From CAIKZZ01 sp036742455 (lineage in GTDB: Bacteria; Pseudomonadota; Gammaproteobacteria; Steroidobacterales; Steroidobacteraceae), in NCBI GenBank assembly GCA_036742455.1, contig DAINQU010000016.1, forward strand, positions 1 through 64,000: 64,000 nucleotides of DNA, written 5' to 3'. The first letter of the stretch is position 1. Each line of letters starts with the position of its first letter. The position numbers and the translations under genes were made by a program. This document shows positions 8,780-17,728 of the stretch, piece after piece. The notes below the pieces were generated by a model. The model had not been told where the DNA came from. It saw nothing but the letters and a program-made list of their open reading frames with translations, and ran no database searches.

Positions 8780-9142
8780 TTAGTGCATTGGCTCGTCGAA
8801 TTCGCTGAGCGTGTCGTCGAATTCCGCGGTTTCCGCGCTGATGCTGTCGGCGAGGTCATCGATTTCGCGGGGGAGCGACGGCTCCCAACCTTCGCCGGCC
8901 AGCGCGTATTCGCGTTCTTCCGGTTCGACCGGATCCGACGGCCCCATCGGATCTTCGGGGGGTGCCGCGCGTTCGACGCCTAACGCGAACCATGCGTCAA
9001 ATTCGATCTCGTCGAGATCACCGTCCGAGTCCTGAGTCTCTATGGTGCCGACGTTTTCATCCAGTGCCACCACTTGAAACAAGGGCCCGCCGCGCCGACG
9101 CCGGTACCAGCTGCCCACTTCCGGAACGAGTCGTGTCGTCAT
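8780..9142 (-). CDS. Small acidic protein, DUF6763-like
   Basis: This 120-residue protein opens MTTRLVPEVGSWYRRRRGG, then has a compact beta-rich half with IETQDSDGDLDEIEFDAW. The C-terminal half is strongly acidic and probably disordered. The pattern fits short gammaproteobacterial proteins grouped as DUF6763; no function is known. It is transcribed away from the porin gene and towards the universal stress gene. AGGGAGAAGG lies just upstream of the start codon. Confidence 0.75.
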   Translation of the reverse strand: MTTRLVPEVGSWYRRRRGGPLFQVVALDENVGTIETQDSDGDLDEIEFDAWFALGVERAAPPEDPMGPSDPVEPEEREYALAGEGWEPSLPREIDDLADSISAETAEFDDTLSEFDEPMH

Positions 9143-9345
9143 GACCTTCTCCCTACACCGTGTGTTCGCGTGCCTTAGGGTCCATGGTAGGCGGGACGCA
9201 GCCCCTACGACTCAGGGATTCTCCGGATGCGATGCTCACAACTGGTGCATGCGGTATGCTGCAGTGCGCAATTAGTGTGCGCGGACAGATTATTAAAATA
9301 TAATAAAAACAATTAGTTAAGTTGCTTTCATCGGTGGTAGTCGCT

Positions 9346-9361
9346 TGGCACGATCCCTGCA
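9346..9361 (+). promoter_or_regulatory. Near-consensus sigma-54 (RpoN) promoter
   Basis: The sequence TGGCACG-ATCC-CTGCA matches the -24/-12 consensus TGGCACG-N4-TTGCA at every consensus position except one T-to-C change. The GG and GC dinucleotides have exactly 10 bp between them. It lies 46 bp upstream of the porin start codon, with a conspicuously AT-rich stretch at about 9290-9325 just upstream. An enhancer-binding protein such as NtrC would be required for activity; its site was not identified. The rest of 9143-9407 shows no gene. Confidence 0.75.
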
Positions 9362-9407
9362 ATGGATGACGTACGGCCTTTCCCCGTGATTGCTAAAAGG
9401 ACTTGCC

Positions 9408-10535
9408 ATGGACGTTCATTTGAAATCGGTCGCGTCGGTTGCCTTGGTGCTGGCGTGCATCGGCATGGCGCGAGCGGACGGCGATGCCACCGCCTCGTCG
9501 GATGCGCCCGCAGCGACTGTTGTATCGGGCTATCTTGATACGTCATCGACCCATCTATCGGGCTCGGGGCTCTTCACGAGTGGCACCCCGGATCGGGTCT
9601 TCGACACCAAAAACGGGGGTATCGCGATCCAGCAGGCCGCGGTCTCTGTGGCTTACCAGCCTAAAGAGGGCTTGGGCGGTGTCGTCAACGTGACCGCGGG
9701 GAATGACGCAAACGTCATCGCTTCGTACGGCGCTCTGGGGGGCGGCGGTAACAAGTTCGACGTGACGCAGGCATTCCTGCAATACGCCACCGGTCCGGTG
9801 ACGGTGATGGCGGGTAAGTTCGTGACATTGGCCGGTGCCGAAGTCATCAACTCACCGACCAATCCCAATTTCTCACGGTCGATACTGTTTGGGTACGCCA
9901 TTCCCTACACCCACACCGGCGTGCGAGCGACCTATGCGGTGACAGATACCGTGAGCCTTATCGCGGGCGTCAACAACGGCTGGGATTCGCTAAAACCCGC
10001 TAACTCGGGCAAGACGATTGAATTTGGGGGAACGTTTACGCCCTCCAAAGCCTTCTCACTGGCGGCATCCGGCTATTTCGGCAAGGAACGCATCGCGGGC
10101 CTCGTCGACGTAGGTCCCGAAGGGACGCGCTCGCTGATCGATCTCGTCGCCACATGGAACGTGACGGATGCCTTGGCGCTCGTTCTGAACTACGACTGGG
10201 CGAAGCAGTCGGGGGTCACGGATGGGATCAGCCCGCCGACGAGCGCCCAGTGGAATGGCTTGGCGGCTTACGTGAATTACACGTTCACGGATCAGTGGAA
10301 AGCGTCCGTGCGCGCCGAGTACATGAACGACAGCGATGGCTATCGAACCGGGGTGGCACAACGGTGGAAAGAAGTCACAGCGACGCTGGCTTTCTTGCCG
10401 GTGAAGGCTGTCGAAATTCGTGTTGAAGCGCGCGCGGACCGATCGGACGTCGCCTCATTCGTCATGGACTCCGCCACGATGGCTGTTTCCTCCAGCCAAA
10501 ATTCGGTCGCGCTGCAGACTCTCTTCAAGTTCTAA
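9408..10535 (+). CDS. Outer-membrane beta-barrel porin (OmpL/porin-2-like)
   Basis: This 375-residue exported protein has a signal peptide of about 23 residues (MDVHLKSV...GMARADG). Alternating amphipathic strands fill the rest, and the protein ends in LQTLFKF, a terminal phenylalanine typical of outer-membrane barrels. Early sequence (VSGYLDTSSTHLSGSG) and the strand pattern fit the putative beta-barrel porin-2 (BBP2/OmpL-like) family, which forms diffusion channels. The start ATG 9408 has AAAAGGA seven bases upstream. A near-consensus sigma-54 promoter precedes it, which suggests expression under nitrogen limitation or a similar signal. The solute is unknown. Confidence 0.85.
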   Translation: MDVHLKSVASVALVLACIGMARADGDATASSDAPAATVVSGYLDTSSTHLSGSGLFTSGTPDRVFDTKNGGIAIQQAAVSVAYQPKEGLGGVVNVTAGNDANVIASYGALGGGGNKFDVTQAFLQYATGPVTVMAGKFVTLAGAEVINSPTNPNFSRSILFGYAIPYTHTGVRATYAVTDTVSLIAGVNNGWDSLKPANSGKTIEFGGTFTPSKAFSLAASGYFGKERIAGLVDVGPEGTRSLIDLVATWNVTDALALVLNYDWAKQSGVTDGISPPTSAQWNGLAAYVNYTFTDQWKASVRAEYMNDSDGYRTGVAQRWKEVTATLAFLPVKAVEIRVEARADRSDVASFVMDSATMAVSSSQNSVALQTLFKF

Positions 10536-10545
10536 ACCGATCGGC

Positions 10546-10571
10546 CGGCGGCCGCCTCAGCGCGGCCGCCG
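10546..10571 (+). terminator. Hairpin after the porin gene
   Basis: CGGCGGCCGC (10546-10555) pairs perfectly with GCGGCCGCCG (10562-10571) around a 6-nt loop, 10 bp after the porin stop. The T-tract after it is short (GTTGG), so it may act as a weak terminator or as an mRNA-stabilising hairpin. Confidence 0.6.
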
Positions 10572-10710
10572 TTGGAATCGTCAAATTGCGTGGGGCGCCG
10601 CACATGGCCCGGGACGCCTGCCGAGTGTGCGATCATTCGGCTTCGTCCTCCGCCCTCTGACGGTACCGAGAGCGTTTCGGTGAGTCGGGCGAATATTCGG
10701 AGCAACCGCC

Positions 10711-12141
10711 TTGCCTCAAGCCAACACCGGCCGCGGACTGGATCGCGACCTTGTGTGTATTGATCTCGAGACGACGGGGGGACATCCGTCGCGTAACCGC
10801 ATCATCGAAATCGGTCTGATTGAAATCGATCGGGACGGCAGCGAGCGCGTGTGGAGTACCTTGGTAAACCCCGGCGTTCGAATCCCCGCGCAGATTGAAA
10901 CGTTCACCGGCATTTCAAACGCCATGGTGGAATCCGCTCCGCCCTTCGAGGACGTTTACCGCGAACTCATCGAGCGACTGTCAGGGCGGGTGTTTGTCGC
11001 CCACAACGCGCGATTTGACTATGGCTTTGTTCGTGCCGAATTGCTGCGTCTTGGCGTGCGATTCCTAGCGCCGGTACTGTGCACGGTCAAACTGTCCCGC
11101 CGACTTCAGCCCGAGCATCCCCGACATAACTTGGACTCCGTGATGGCGCGCTATGGGCTGTCGTGCGATGCCCGTCATCGCGCGCTCGGGGATGCCATGG
11201 TGCTGCGTGACCTACTCGCCATATGGCGGCGCACTGTGGAGCCCGAACGCCTCGCCGCACTGGTGCACGGATTGCTGACCGAGACCTCGCTGCCGCCACA
11301 GCTCGGCGCAGATCTGGCGGATGAGTTGCCGGAATCTCCGGGCATTTACCGGTTCTACGGCGAAGATGACGCGTTGCTGTACGTGGGCAAAAGCAAAAAT
11401 ATCCGTAAGCGCGTCTTCGAGCATTTTGCGGCGGATCATCGTTCCGCGACCGAGGCCCGGCTCGCTCGACAGGTTCAGCGAGTGGATTGGACAGAAACCG
11501 CTGGGGAGCTGGGCGCGCTGTTGGCCGAGGCGCGTGCCGTAAAGCTGCTTAAGCCTCTGAATAACAAGAAATTAAAATCTCCGGCCGCGATGACTCTTTG
11601 CTTGATGCGGGTGCCGGACGGCAGTGAACGGTTGCTGCCTGTCGAGATGGCTGACGCTCGTGCTAGCGGACGCGAAGATTGCTTTGGGTTGTATAAGGAC
11701 GCCAAATCGGCGCTACGTGCAGCGGAGGAGATTTGCCGGGCGCACCGACTCTGTCCGAAAACACTGGGACTCGAGACGGGACGTGGTGCAGACGCCGAGG
11801 GTGCCTCATGCTTTGCGCATCAGTTGGGCCGCTGCAAAGGGGTCTGTGTGGGGCTGGAGCCCGTTGCGTTGCACAACGCTCGGGTGAGACTCGCCTTTGC
11901 GAACACGCGAATTTCGACCTGGCCATTTCGGGGTCGATTGGCCGTGATCGAGAGTGACTGGCGTGGGTGCCACGATGTGCACGTCCTTGACGATTGGCGG
12001 TATCTCGGCACCGTCCACGAGGAGACGGAGGCTCGTGAGCTTTCCGTCCCGCAGGAATCCGCCTTCGATCCGGATATCTATCGCATACTGCGTCGTTTCT
12101 TTGACGACACCGGTCAGTGCCGGATCGTGGAGCTCGACTGA
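10711..12141 (+). CDS. DnaQ-like 3'-5' exonuclease fused to a UvrC/Cho-type GIY-YIG nuclease
   Basis: This 476-residue protein has two nuclease domains. Residues 12-175 form a DEDDh exonuclease: IDLETTG with Asp18/Glu20, AHNARFDYGF, and HRALGDA. From about 205 to 290 there is a GIY-YIG domain: PGIYRFYGEDDALLYVGKSKNIRKR, read in two parts as GIYRF and LYVGKS, then the catalytic glutamate in LLAEARAVK. The remainder resembles the C-terminal part of this fused family and has two cysteines near CAHQLGRCKG. Related proteins are annotated as epsilon-subunit-like or Cho-like repair nucleases; the biological substrate is not settled. It starts at TTG 10711 with GGAG upstream and overlaps rlmKL by one base (TGATG). 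Confidence 0.88.
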   Translation: MPQANTGRGLDRDLVCIDLETTGGHPSRNRIIEIGLIEIDRDGSERVWSTLVNPGVRIPAQIETFTGISNAMVESAPPFEDVYRELIERLSGRVFVAHNARFDYGFVRAELLRLGVRFLAPVLCTVKLSRRLQPEHPRHNLDSVMARYGLSCDARHRALGDAMVLRDLLAIWRRTVEPERLAALVHGLLTETSLPPQLGADLADELPESPGIYRFYGEDDALLYVGKSKNIRKRVFEHFAADHRSATEARLARQVQRVDWTETAGELGALLAEARAVKLLKPLNNKKLKSPAAMTLCLMRVPDGSERLLPVEMADARASGREDCFGLYKDAKSALRAAEEICRAHRLCPKTLGLETGRGADAEGASCFAHQLGRCKGVCVGLEPVALHNARVRLAFANTRISTWPFRGRLAVIESDWRGCHDVHVLDDWRYLGTVHEETEARELSVPQESAFDPDIYRILRRFFDDTGQCRIVELD

Positions 12142-14339
12142 TGCCTGATTTCGTGATGACCGCGCCGCGCGGCGCTGCCGATCTGTTGACCGCCGAGCTT
12201 GCGACGTTCGGCGCGGAGAACCTCCGTGAACGACCGTCCGGCGCGACCTGTTCCGGTCCCCTCGAAGTGGCGTATCGAGCCTGTCTTTGGTCGCGCGTTG
12301 CCAGTCGCGTCCTGATGACCTTGCACGTGGGCGATGCGGCCACGCCGGAGGCGCTCTACGCCGCAGCGCGAGCGATCGACTGGAGTCAGCATCTGGGGCC
12401 CACCGCCACATTGGCGGTCGACTTCGACAGCACACGTTCCGCCGTAACCCATACGCGCTTTGGTGCGCTGAAGGTGAAGGACGCGATTGTCGATCAACTG
12501 CGCGAGTTGCGCGGTGACCGTCCCAATGTGGATACCGCGCGTCCGGACGTACGCGTGAGCGTACGCCTGGTGGCCGATCGAGCGACCTTTGCGATCGATC
12601 TCTCCGGCGATAGTTTGCATCGGCGTGACTGGCGTGGCGCGGGCGTTGCTGCTCCGTTGAAAGAGAATCTGGCCGCAACGCTGTTGCTGCGCGCCGGCTG
12701 GGCGGACATCGCGGCCGCCGGCGGGTCCTTCGTCGATCCGATGTGTGGCTCGGGCACACTGCCAATCGAAGCGGCATTGATCGCGACGGATACGGCACCT
12801 GGCCTCAAACGCCAATATTTCGGCTTCAGCGGCTGGGCCCAACACGATACCGCGCTCTGGCAGCGGTTGCGTGATGAGGCTAACGCGCGCAGTACGATCA
12901 ATCAGTTTGAGGCGGGGCGCATTATCGGCAGTGATATTGATGCTCGCGCCGTCCGCGCAGCGTTAGACGGTGCGCGATTGGCGGGTGTCGAGCGCATCAT
13001 CGAGATTAAGCAGATGCCGCTCGCCCAGGTGAAACGACCGGCCGAACACGGACTGTTACTGGTGAACCCGCCGTACGGCGAGCGGCTCGGCGAAGAGGAG
13101 GGGCTGCGCGACTTGTACCGCGAACTCGGGTTGGTCTTGCGTGAGCGCTTTGACGGCTGGCAAGCGGCGGTGTTCACCGGCAATCCGGGTTTGGGCCGGG
13201 AAATCGGACTGGATGCCAAACGGCGGCACCATTTGTACAACGGCCCTATCGAAGCGCATTTGCTGCGATTTGAAGTCACCGAATCCAGTAGGCCCCGCGA
13301 GCATCGTCCAGGCCGTTTGCCGCCCGTCGACCCAGCTCGCCGGGAAAGCCCCGGCGCCCAAATGTTTGCAAATCGCCTGCGAAAAAACCTCGATGCGTTG
13401 GGTAAGTGGGCCCGCAAGGAGGGGGTGTCGTGTTGGCGTGCGTACGACGCTGACATGCCCGAATATTCGTTTGCGATTGATCTTTACGGCGCCTCTGAAC
13501 CCGACGGTGGGCGCTACGCCTACGTCCAAGAATACGCGGCGCCGTCGTCGGTCGCCGAAGAGCGGGTTCGCGTACGTCGCGCGGAGGTGGTCTCGGTTTT
13601 GCCGGAAGTCCTCGGATTGCCCGAAGACCGCATCTGGTTTCGTACCCGCCGTCGTCGCAAGGGTTTGGATCAATACACGAAATTGGCGCACGAACAGGTC
13701 TTTCATACGGTTTCGGAGGGGGGACTTCGGTTTCTGGTGAATTTCGATGACTACCTCGATACGGGGCTGTTTCTCGACCATCGTATTACGCGTGCTCGAG
13801 TGCGAGATCTCGCCGCCGGCCGGCGGTTCCTGAATCTCTTCGCGTATACCGGTAGTGCGACGGTGTACGCTGCAGCCGGCGGAGCGACGTCCACGACGAC
13901 CGTTGATATGTCGCGCACGTACCTTGAATGGGCTCAGCAGAACCTGCATCTAAACGGCTTCACTGGGCGCGAACATGTGCTGATCCAAGCCGACGCGCTC
14001 GACTGGATCCGCAATGCGCCGGCGGGCGGGTGGGACCTTATCTTCCTTGACCCTCCGACGTTCTCCAATTCAAAGCGTATGTCGGAAACGCTCGACGTTC
14101 AGCGCGACCATGTGGCCCTGTTGGAATCCACGCTGCGGCTTGTGGCGCCCGGCGGCGTGCTGGTGTTTTCGACAAATTTCACACGCTTCGCAATGGATGC
14201 ATCGCTCATGGCGCTCGCGGATGTTGAGGATATCTCGCGGCCGACGGTTCCCCGCGACTTCGAGCGTAATCCACGGATTCACCGATGTTTTTTGCTGCGC
14301 CCGAAGGCCTCGCTCATCGACCGGGAGGGCGCGCTCTGA
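12141..14339 (+). CDS. rlmL: Bifunctional 23S rRNA methyltransferase RlmKL
   Basis: This 732-residue enzyme methylates 23S rRNA at G2445 (N2, RlmL half) and G2069 (N7, RlmK half). The order of parts is as in the gammaproteobacterial fused protein: an N-terminal THUMP region (about 40-155), the RlmL methyltransferase with DPMCGSGTLPIEAAL and the catalytic NPPYGER motif, then the RlmK half with FLNLFAYTG, and FLDPPTFSNSKRM near residue 645. E. coli RlmKL is about 700 residues, so this protein is full length. ATG 12141 overlaps the stop of the nuclease gene, so translation is probably coupled. Confidence 0.96.
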   Translation: MPDFVMTAPRGAADLLTAELATFGAENLRERPSGATCSGPLEVAYRACLWSRVASRVLMTLHVGDAATPEALYAAARAIDWSQHLGPTATLAVDFDSTRSAVTHTRFGALKVKDAIVDQLRELRGDRPNVDTARPDVRVSVRLVADRATFAIDLSGDSLHRRDWRGAGVAAPLKENLAATLLLRAGWADIAAAGGSFVDPMCGSGTLPIEAALIATDTAPGLKRQYFGFSGWAQHDTALWQRLRDEANARSTINQFEAGRIIGSDIDARAVRAALDGARLAGVERIIEIKQMPLAQVKRPAEHGLLLVNPPYGERLGEEEGLRDLYRELGLVLRERFDGWQAAVFTGNPGLGREIGLDAKRRHHLYNGPIEAHLLRFEVTESSRPREHRPGRLPPVDPARRESPGAQMFANRLRKNLDALGKWARKEGVSCWRAYDADMPEYSFAIDLYGASEPDGGRYAYVQEYAAPSSVAEERVRVRRAEVVSVLPEVLGLPEDRIWFRTRRRRKGLDQYTKLAHEQVFHTVSEGGLRFLVNFDDYLDTGLFLDHRITRARVRDLAAGRRFLNLFAYTGSATVYAAAGGATSTTTVDMSRTYLEWAQQNLHLNGFTGREHVLIQADALDWIRNAPAGGWDLIFLDPPTFSNSKRMSETLDVQRDHVALLESTLRLVAPGGVLVFSTNFTRFAMDASLMALADVEDISRPTVPRDFERNPRIHRCFLLRPKASLIDREGAL

Positions 14340-14442
14340 TCGCCACCGAGCCCATCATGGGGGACGTTTGAGGGCGCAGTGTGCTTAAATGGGGTGGTAG
14401 GCGCGCCAGCAAGGGCGATGCGCCGATCACGTGATGATTACC

Positions 14443-15228
14443 ATGTCCGCGCACAAACCGATCATAGGGGTTCCAGCCGACCGGCGACTGCTCGGCAGTC
14501 ACTGGTTCCATTGTGTCGGGGAGAAGTATTTGGCGGCGATCCGTGCGTCGGCCAATGCTACCCCGGTGATCGTGCCTTCGTTTGGTGACCACGACGACCG
14601 ATTGGCCATACTGTCGCGATGCGATGGGGTGTTGCTGACGGGCAGCCCGTCCAACGTGGAGCCTCATCGCTACGAGGGTCCCCACAGCGCTCCCGGTACG
14701 TGGCACGATCCGCACCGCGATGAGACGACGTTGGCAATGATCCCCGAAATAGTCGCGGCCGGTATGCCGCTCTTGGCGATTTGTCGTGGCTTTCAGGAAT
14801 TGAACGTTGCCTACGGCGGTTCTTTGCATCAACGCGTGCAAGAAGTCCCCGGTTACAACGACCATCGTGAAGATGGCGAGGCGCCCCTCGATAACCAGTA
14901 CGCGCCCGCCCACGACCTCACGCTTGCTGACGGTGGATTGCTCGCTTCCTTGGCGGGTACTCGGCACATTCGCGTCAACTCCTTGCATCAGCAAGGTATT
15001 GATCGCTTGGGCTCCGGTCTGGTCGCGGAAGGCTGGGCTCCGGATGGCCTGATAGAAGCTGTTCGGGTCGCCGACGCCCGTCGATTTGCGGTGGCGGTGC
15101 AATGGCATCCCGAGTGGAAGTCCACCGAAAACGATTTCTCAAGGGTCCTTTTCCAGGCGTTTGGCGACGCTGCTAGGGCCTACGCGCGCTCCCGCGAGGA
15201 GGCGCATTACTCGACAGGTGCAACATGA
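14443..15228 (+). CDS. puuD: Gamma-glutamyl-gamma-aminobutyrate hydrolase PuuD
   Basis: PuuD hydrolyses gamma-glutamyl-GABA to glutamate and GABA in the PuuABCD route of putrescine breakdown. The 261-residue protein is a class I glutamine amidotransferase-like hydrolase, with the nucleophile Cys114 in AICRGFQELN and the catalytic histidine and glutamate in QWHPEW near the C-terminus. The start is uncertain among GTG 14431, ATG 14434 and ATG 14443. The last is used because the family begins with a short tail before PIIGVPAD; no clear ribosome site helps the choice. It is the first gene of a long operon and overlaps puuA by 4 bp (ATGA). Confidence 0.92.
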   Translation: MSAHKPIIGVPADRRLLGSHWFHCVGEKYLAAIRASANATPVIVPSFGDHDDRLAILSRCDGVLLTGSPSNVEPHRYEGPHSAPGTWHDPHRDETTLAMIPEIVAAGMPLLAICRGFQELNVAYGGSLHQRVQEVPGYNDHREDGEAPLDNQYAPAHDLTLADGGLLASLAGTRHIRVNSLHQQGIDRLGSGLVAEGWAPDGLIEAVRVADARRFAVAVQWHPEWKSTENDFSRVLFQAFGDAARAYARSREEAHYSTGAT

Positions 15229-16565
15229 CGACGAGTCCAGTCCGGCAATTCCTCAAAGACCACGGTATCCAGGAAGTCGAGGCCATTATCCCGGACCTCG
15301 CCGGCGTGGCCCGCGGCAAGGTGGTGCCGTCGGAAAAGTACATTGAAGAAGAGGGCATGCGGCTGCCCGAGTCCATTTTTCTGCAAACCGTCACGGGTGA
15401 CTATCCGGACGACGACAGCTCTATCAGCCCTTCTGAAATCGACATCGTGCTGAAGGCTGATCCCAACACGATTCGGGTCGTCCCTTGGGCGGCAGAGCCG
15501 ACCGCGCAAGTCATCCACGACTGCTTCTACGGGGACGGTCGCCCAGTCACCATGTCGCCGCGCTATGTGTTGCGCCGCGTGCTCGATTTGTACGCGAGTC
15601 ATGGCTGGGATCCGGTCATTGCGCCCGAGCTCGAGTTCTATTTGGTCGAGCCAAACATTGACTCCGACTATCCCTTGAAGCCGCCAATCGGGCGTTCCGG
15701 CCGGCCGGAAATTGGCCGGCAAAGCTATTCCATCGCTGCGGTGAACGAGTTCGATCCGCTGTTCGATGACGTGTATGCCTATTGCGAAGCGCAGGAACTT
15801 CAGATTGATACGCTGATTCACGAAGCCGGCGCGGCACAGATGGAGATCAACCTCCTCCACGGCAATGCGCTGTCCTTAGCGGACCAAGCGTTCATGTTTA
15901 AGCGCACCGCCCGTGAAGCGGCGCTCCGCCACAAAATGTACGCGACATTCATGGCGAAGCCCCATGCCAAAGAGCCGGGCAGCGCCATGCATCTGCATCA
16001 GAGCGTGGTTGATGTGAAAACGCGGCAGAACATTTTCAGCAATGCCGACGGCTCGCCGTCCAATTTATTCTTTGCGCACATTGCCGGTTTGCAACGCTAC
16101 CTTCCGGCAGCGATGTCGCTCTTCGCGCCGAACGTCAACAGCTACCGCCGCACGACGCCGAACAGCATGGCGCCGATCAACGTGCATTGGGGATATGACA
16201 ACCGCACCGCAGGGCTTCGCGTGCCCATGTCGAGTCCGGTCGCGCGCCGGGTTGAGAATCGCGTCGGTGGTGCCGACGCCAATCCGTATCTCGCGATGGC
16301 AGCCTCGCTCGCCTGCGGATACCTCGGTATGGTGGAAGGCCTGAAGCCGACCGAGCCCATCAGCGGCAGCGCCTACCTCTTGCCCTTCCAGTTGCCGCGT
16401 ACGTTATCCGAGGCATTGCGCCTCTTACGGGAATGCCGTCCGTTGGTTGAGGTGTTCGGCGAACGTTTTGTCGGCGCGTACGCCGCCGTCAAGGAAAGCG
16501 AGCACGATGCGTTCTTACAGGTCATCTCAGCCTGGGAACGCGAACACTTGTTGCTGAACGTTTAA
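15225..16565 (+). CDS. puuA: Glutamine synthetase family protein, gamma-glutamylputrescine synthetase type (PuuA)
   Basis: This 446-residue enzyme belongs to the glutamine synthetase superfamily. It has the N-terminal beta-grasp domain, then the catalytic core with APELEFYLVEPN, the EPGSAMHLHQS histidine loop and NPYLAMAASLACGYLG. Its place between puuD and the pot genes supports ligation of glutamate to putrescine (ATP-dependent) rather than ammonia assimilation. It is shorter than GlnA (about 470), and the Tyr adenylylation motif of GlnA is not seen. It overlaps puuD by ATGA and lies 12 bp before potF. Ligation of another polyamine or monoamine remains possible. Confidence 0.9.
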   Translation: MTTSPVRQFLKDHGIQEVEAIIPDLAGVARGKVVPSEKYIEEEGMRLPESIFLQTVTGDYPDDDSSISPSEIDIVLKADPNTIRVVPWAAEPTAQVIHDCFYGDGRPVTMSPRYVLRRVLDLYASHGWDPVIAPELEFYLVEPNIDSDYPLKPPIGRSGRPEIGRQSYSIAAVNEFDPLFDDVYAYCEAQELQIDTLIHEAGAAQMEINLLHGNALSLADQAFMFKRTAREAALRHKMYATFMAKPHAKEPGSAMHLHQSVVDVKTRQNIFSNADGSPSNLFFAHIAGLQRYLPAAMSLFAPNVNSYRRTTPNSMAPINVHWGYDNRTAGLRVPMSSPVARRVENRVGGADANPYLAMAASLACGYLGMVEGLKPTEPISGSAYLLPFQLPRTLSEALRLLRECRPLVEVFGERFVGAYAAVKESEHDAFLQVISAWEREHLLLNV

Positions 16566-16577
16566 CAAGGGTTAACG

Positions 16578-17714
16578 GTGCCTCCGCCGCGCCTCGCACT
16601 CTGGGTCCTGGTCGTTTCGATCGGGGTGGTTGGTTGCGCACGGCGGCACAGCGAGCCGACATCGTCGGCTCCGTCTGCCCATTCCGGTAAGGCTCGCGTC
16701 GTCAACGTCTACAATTGGACGGACTACATCGCCCCGGAGGCGCTCGCTCGCTTTGAGAGCGAGACCGGCATCCGGGTCAACTACGACGTCTTCGACAGCA
16801 ACGAAGTGTTGGAAACGAAGTTACTCACCGGCCATACCGGTTATGACGTTGTTGTCCCCACCGATTACTTCCTCGAACGGCAATCGAAAGCTGGTGTGCT
16901 AAAGCCGCTGGATCGATCCAAGTTACCGAATTTCCGGAATCTCGATCCTCGGGTACTGAAGCAATTGGAGTCGTTGGATCCCGGTAATCGCTACGGGGTC
17001 CCGTATGCCGGGGTGATCACGGGCATCGGCTATAACGTGGATAAGGTCCGCGCCGTGCTCGGAGATGTACCGATCGACAGTTGGTCGGTCATTTTCGATC
17101 CTAAGAACGCGGCGAAACTGAAAGCCTGTGGCTTGACGATGCTCGATCAAGAAGCAGAAGTGATCTTCTCGACCAAGATCTGGCTCGGATTGGATACGGC
17201 GTCGGAAAGCCTGGCTGATCTTGCTCGGGCGGAGTCCGCTTTGACGGCTATCCGGCCCTACATTCGGTACTTCAACAGTTCTCAGTACATCAATGATCTG
17301 GCCAACGGCGAGATCTGCATTGCGCTCAGTTGGAGCGGCGACATCTTGCAGGCGCGCGATCGTGCAGCGGAGGCGGGTAAGGGTGTCCACATAGCCTTTA
17401 CCGTGCCCAAAGAAGGCGCGCTGCGCTCCTTCGACATGTTGGCGATACCCGCCGATGCGCCGCATCCTGAGGATGCACATCGCTTCATTAATTTTCTGCT
17501 GCAAGCCGATACCGCGGCGGGGTTCACTGAGTTCCGCAAGTATCCAACGGGCAATTTGGCCAGTGAATCCTTGGTGCCACCCGAATTGCGCTCGGACCCG
17601 ATTATTTACCCGCCAGCCGACGTGGTTGCGCGGTTTCTTCCGCATCGAGCGGAATCCTTGGCCTACGCGCGTTACGCGAATCGGGCTTGGACTCGCATCA
17701 GAACCGGACTCTGA
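16578..17714 (+). CDS. potF: Polyamine ABC transporter substrate-binding lipoprotein (PotF/SpuD type)
   Basis: This 378-residue periplasmic binding protein opens with a lipoprotein signal ending VVGC (lipid-modified Cys20). The mature part begins VVNVYNWTDYIAPEAL, the hallmark of PotD/PotF proteins, and keeps the aromatic and acidic polyamine-binding positions such as DYF in the PTDYFLERQ stretch and ALSWSGD. It delivers putrescine or spermidine to the PotGHI importer. It starts at GTG 16578, 12 bp after puuA, and potG starts 14 bp downstream. E. coli PotF is periplasmic and soluble; lipid anchoring here is a visible difference. Confidence 0.92.
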   Translation: MPPPRLALWVLVVSIGVVGCARRHSEPTSSAPSAHSGKARVVNVYNWTDYIAPEALARFESETGIRVNYDVFDSNEVLETKLLTGHTGYDVVVPTDYFLERQSKAGVLKPLDRSKLPNFRNLDPRVLKQLESLDPGNRYGVPYAGVITGIGYNVDKVRAVLGDVPIDSWSVIFDPKNAAKLKACGLTMLDQEAEVIFSTKIWLGLDTASESLADLARAESALTAIRPYIRYFNSSQYINDLANGEICIALSWSGDILQARDRAAEAGKGVHIAFTVPKEGALRSFDMLAIPADAPHPEDAHRFINFLLQADTAAGFTEFRKYPTGNLASESLVPPELRSDPIIYPPADVVARFLPHRAESLAYARYANRAWTRIRTGL

Positions 17715-17728
17715 GGGGACTTACGGCA

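Noticed and set aside
14395..14411. Sigma-54 promoter before puuD (TGGTAGGCGCGCCAGC)
   Set aside because: The GG-to-GC spacing is one base too long and the -12 element is poor.
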